DNA of 7,653 nt from an uncultured Clostridia bacterium (GTDB lineage: Bacteria; Bacillota; Clostridia; TANB77; CAG-508): contig CALXVO010000059.1 in NCBI GenBank assembly GCA_944392065.1, positions 1-7,653 of the forward strand, given 5' to 3'. Each line of letters starts with the position of its first letter. Positions within the stretch are counted from its first letter, which is position 1. Below are positions 6,187 to 7,653 of the stretch, piece by piece. The notes under the pieces were generated by a model. The model searched no databases, was not told where the DNA came from, and saw only the letters and a program-made list of their open reading frames with translations. Both the position numbers and the translations under genes were made by a program.

Positions 6187-7653
6187 CTAATTTTCTAATA
6201 ATTTATTTGTTTTGTAGCTTATAATTCCATATTTATCTTTAACATTATCTACTGTAATAGGAAACTTTTCTTTAAGTGAAATTGCTACAAATCTTATAAT
6301 TTTTTCATTATCTTTTGGTTGATATTCTAAAATAACTTCATTAGTTTCTTCATCAATTGTTTCATACATTTCATAAAAAGATGTTTCAAAGTGCTCGTTC
6401 ATTTTAGATAAATATTTATCTAATTGTTCTTCATTCATTCTGCCACCTTTTATACATTTTTCTTTATTACCAACCATAACAGGTACTGCTATATCAAAGA
6501 TACCTGCATCATAGAACTTTACTAATTGTCTTATAAATCCGTTTCTAAAATTAATTTTTTCAAGAATTAAATTACCTTTACTATCTTTCTTTATCTCAAT
6601 AGTATCAATAAATTTTGATATAAATTTTTGTTTTTCAGACTTGTCCATACCATTCCATTTAGTTTTTAAAACACTATTTAAAGTATCAAGTCTAATCATT
6701 TTTTCTTTTTCTAAATCTCTCTCAGCAAGTAATTCATGCGGAGAGTAGTTAAAAGTTTCTAAATTAACTAACTCTAATTTTTTACTTTCAAGGTTAGCAA
6801 GTTTATCTTCAATTAGTTTATAATCTTCTTTAAAATCATCAATTTCAACAATGCCTTTGATATACAAATTTTTAATTCTATTTCTTTGCTTTTCTAAATC
6901 TCTAATCTCTTTATCAATAGAAGTGGTATCAATATTATTAGTTTTATCTTCTAATACGGGTAGAAAGAAATTTTTAACTGCCATATCATATTCTAGTAAA
7001 TCGTAGATAAAATCTCTCAATAAACATTCTACATGATCTTCATTAAAGTTGATGCGACAATGCTCGCAAGTGTAGTACATATACTTTCTTTTAGTACCAC
7101 CAGAACCTTTGCATTTCATAATTCTACTACAATTAGGACATTTTAATCTTTGAAAGAAAGTATAAACTCTATCTCTAGTATAAGTCCTTTGATTTCTTTC
7201 CTTTTGCCTTTGACATTCTTCCCATTTAGCACGAGATATAATAGGTTCTACAACATTCATATACACAATAGGTTCTAAATTTTCTTGTTTACCAATTCGT
7301 TTATATTGTTCATAATCTCCCATATAGATTTTATTATCAATAATTTTTTGTATAGTTGTATCTTTCCACTTCTTTTTAGGATAAATATTGTTTTCTTTAA
7401 AGTAGTTAGCAATTTGCTGAAAACTTTTACCTTCTAAATACATATCAAATATCTTTTCTACATAGGGGCGAGTAGCATTATCTATAACCATTCTTTTATC
7501 TTCTGCACTCTTATAACCAAATGGTCGCTGCCCTGGAATATGACCCGACTTAATGGCTCCATTTAATCCAAATTTTGTTCTTTCTGATACAATTTCTATT
7601 TCTAGTTGAGATAAAACAGTAAGCATTCTTACAAAGAATCTACCATTAGCAGT
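6187..7653 (-). CDS. Large serine recombinase, N-terminus beyond the window
   Basis: This is the site-specific recombinase that would excise and integrate the element. The frame stays open through the right edge (first visible residues TANGRFFVRM), so the start and the catalytic serine lie outside; 488 residues are seen. The visible order is the end of the resolvase domain and its long helix (QLEIEIVSERTKFGL), then the recombinase DNA-binding domain from SGHIPGQRPFGY, a zinc ribbon with CPNC and CEHC near 7057-7140, and a coiled-coil stretch (about 6780-6930, from DKEIRDLEKQRNRIKN) used for synapsis in this family. A DNA-binding end region (WNGMDKSEKQKFISKF) leads into IEIKKD. This layout fits TnpX/TndX-type recombinases. 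A final tail of about 100 residues, beginning near DAGIFDIAVPVMV, is acidic and contains an in-frame ATG with its own ribosome site; it could be native to this subfamily or an appended small protein. It is the first visible gene of the leftward operon. Confidence 0.92.
   Translation of the reverse strand, partial: TANGRFFVRMLTVLSQLEIEIVSERTKFGLNGAIKSGHIPGQRPFGYKSAEDKRMVIDNATRPYVEKIFDMYLEGKSFQQIANYFKENNIYPKKKWKDTTIQKIIDNKIYMGDYEQYKRIGKQENLEPIVYMNVVEPIISRAKWEECQRQKERNQRTYTRDRVYTFFQRLKCPNCSRIMKCKGSGGTKRKYMYYTCEHCRINFNEDHVECLLRDFIYDLLEYDMAVKNFFLPVLEDKTNNIDTTSIDKEIRDLEKQRNRIKNLYIKGIVEIDDFKEDYKLIEDKLANLESKKLELVNLETFNYSPHELLAERDLEKEKMIRLDTLNSVLKTKWNGMDKSEKQKFISKFIDTIEIKKDSKGNLILEKINFRNGFIRQLVKFYDAGIFDIAVPVMVGNKEKCIKGGRMNEEQLDKYLSKMNEHFETSFYEMYETIDEETNEVILEYQPKDNEKIIRFVAISLKEKFPITVDNVKDKYGIISYKTNKLLEN
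6436..6448 (-). promoter_or_regulatory. In-frame internal ribosome site and ATG in the recombinase tail
   Basis: AGGTGG (6443-6448) is followed 4 bases later by an in-frame ATG (6436-6438) near the recombinase end. It would give an 83-residue product starting MNEEQLDKYLSKMNEHFE. The spacer is short, so use is uncertain. Confidence 0.35.

Noticed and set aside
7624..7626. ATG at 7624-7626 as the true start of the recombinase
   Set aside because: The frame continues upstream to the window edge with residues (TANGRFFVR) that fit the resolvase catalytic domain, so the gene is cut by the edge rather than starting here.
1..7653. CRISPR arrays, tRNA, rRNA or riboswitches
   Set aside because: No spaced direct repeats and no tRNA-like or rRNA-like stretch were seen; the intergenic gaps are all shorter than about 150 bases and hold only promoter, ribosome-site and terminator signals.

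Overview
The window is A/T-rich throughout (about a quarter G+C in the stretches I counted) and has purine-rich Shine-Dalgarno sites of the GGAGG/AAGGAG type. UGA is used as a stop (end of tnpV) and UGG for Trp, so the genetic code is standard. Together with a TnpV protein and a Tn1549/Tn4451-like recombinase and relaxase, this points to a low-GC Bacillota (Firmicutes) host, probably a gut Clostridia or Bacilli relative. The species cannot be named from the sequence.

Layout. The left third (109-2296, minus strand) is a two-gene operon. Its first gene encodes an unrecognised protein with two membrane segments at the N-terminus and a large cytoplasmic part. Its second gene overlaps the first by 8 bases and encodes a single-ring Clp/HSP100-type AAA+ protein with an unrecognised N-terminal domain. 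The middle (2436-4394, plus strand) is one long gene, transcribed divergently from that operon. It joins an HD phosphohydrolase, a second HD domain of the RelA/SpoT hydrolase type, and a P-loop nucleoside/thymidylate-kinase-like domain. A perfect 11-bp hairpin at 4404-4428 ends this gene and the convergent relaxase gene. The right part (4438-7653, minus strand) is a mobilization operon: a large serine recombinase cut by the window edge, then tnpV, a possible 23-codon mini-ORF, and a MOB-type relaxase.

How they fit. The right-hand genes would excise and integrate the element (recombinase) and nick it for transfer (relaxase). No coupling protein or type IV secretion gene is visible, so within this view it looks mobilizable rather than self-conjugative. 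In Tn4451-like elements the recombinase is expressed from an element end inward. On that analogy the HD-HD-kinase gene and the membrane/AAA+ pair would be cargo, but no element end is visible and this remains inference.

The most interesting points are the triple-domain nucleotide enzyme with a strong internal ribosome site exactly at the domain junction; the membrane protein plus ClpP-independent-looking AAA+ pair, a candidate undescribed two-component system; the overlapping mini-ORF and inverted repeat just before the relaxase, a candidate oriT or coupling device; and the recombinase C-terminal tail, which carries its own in-frame ribosome site.
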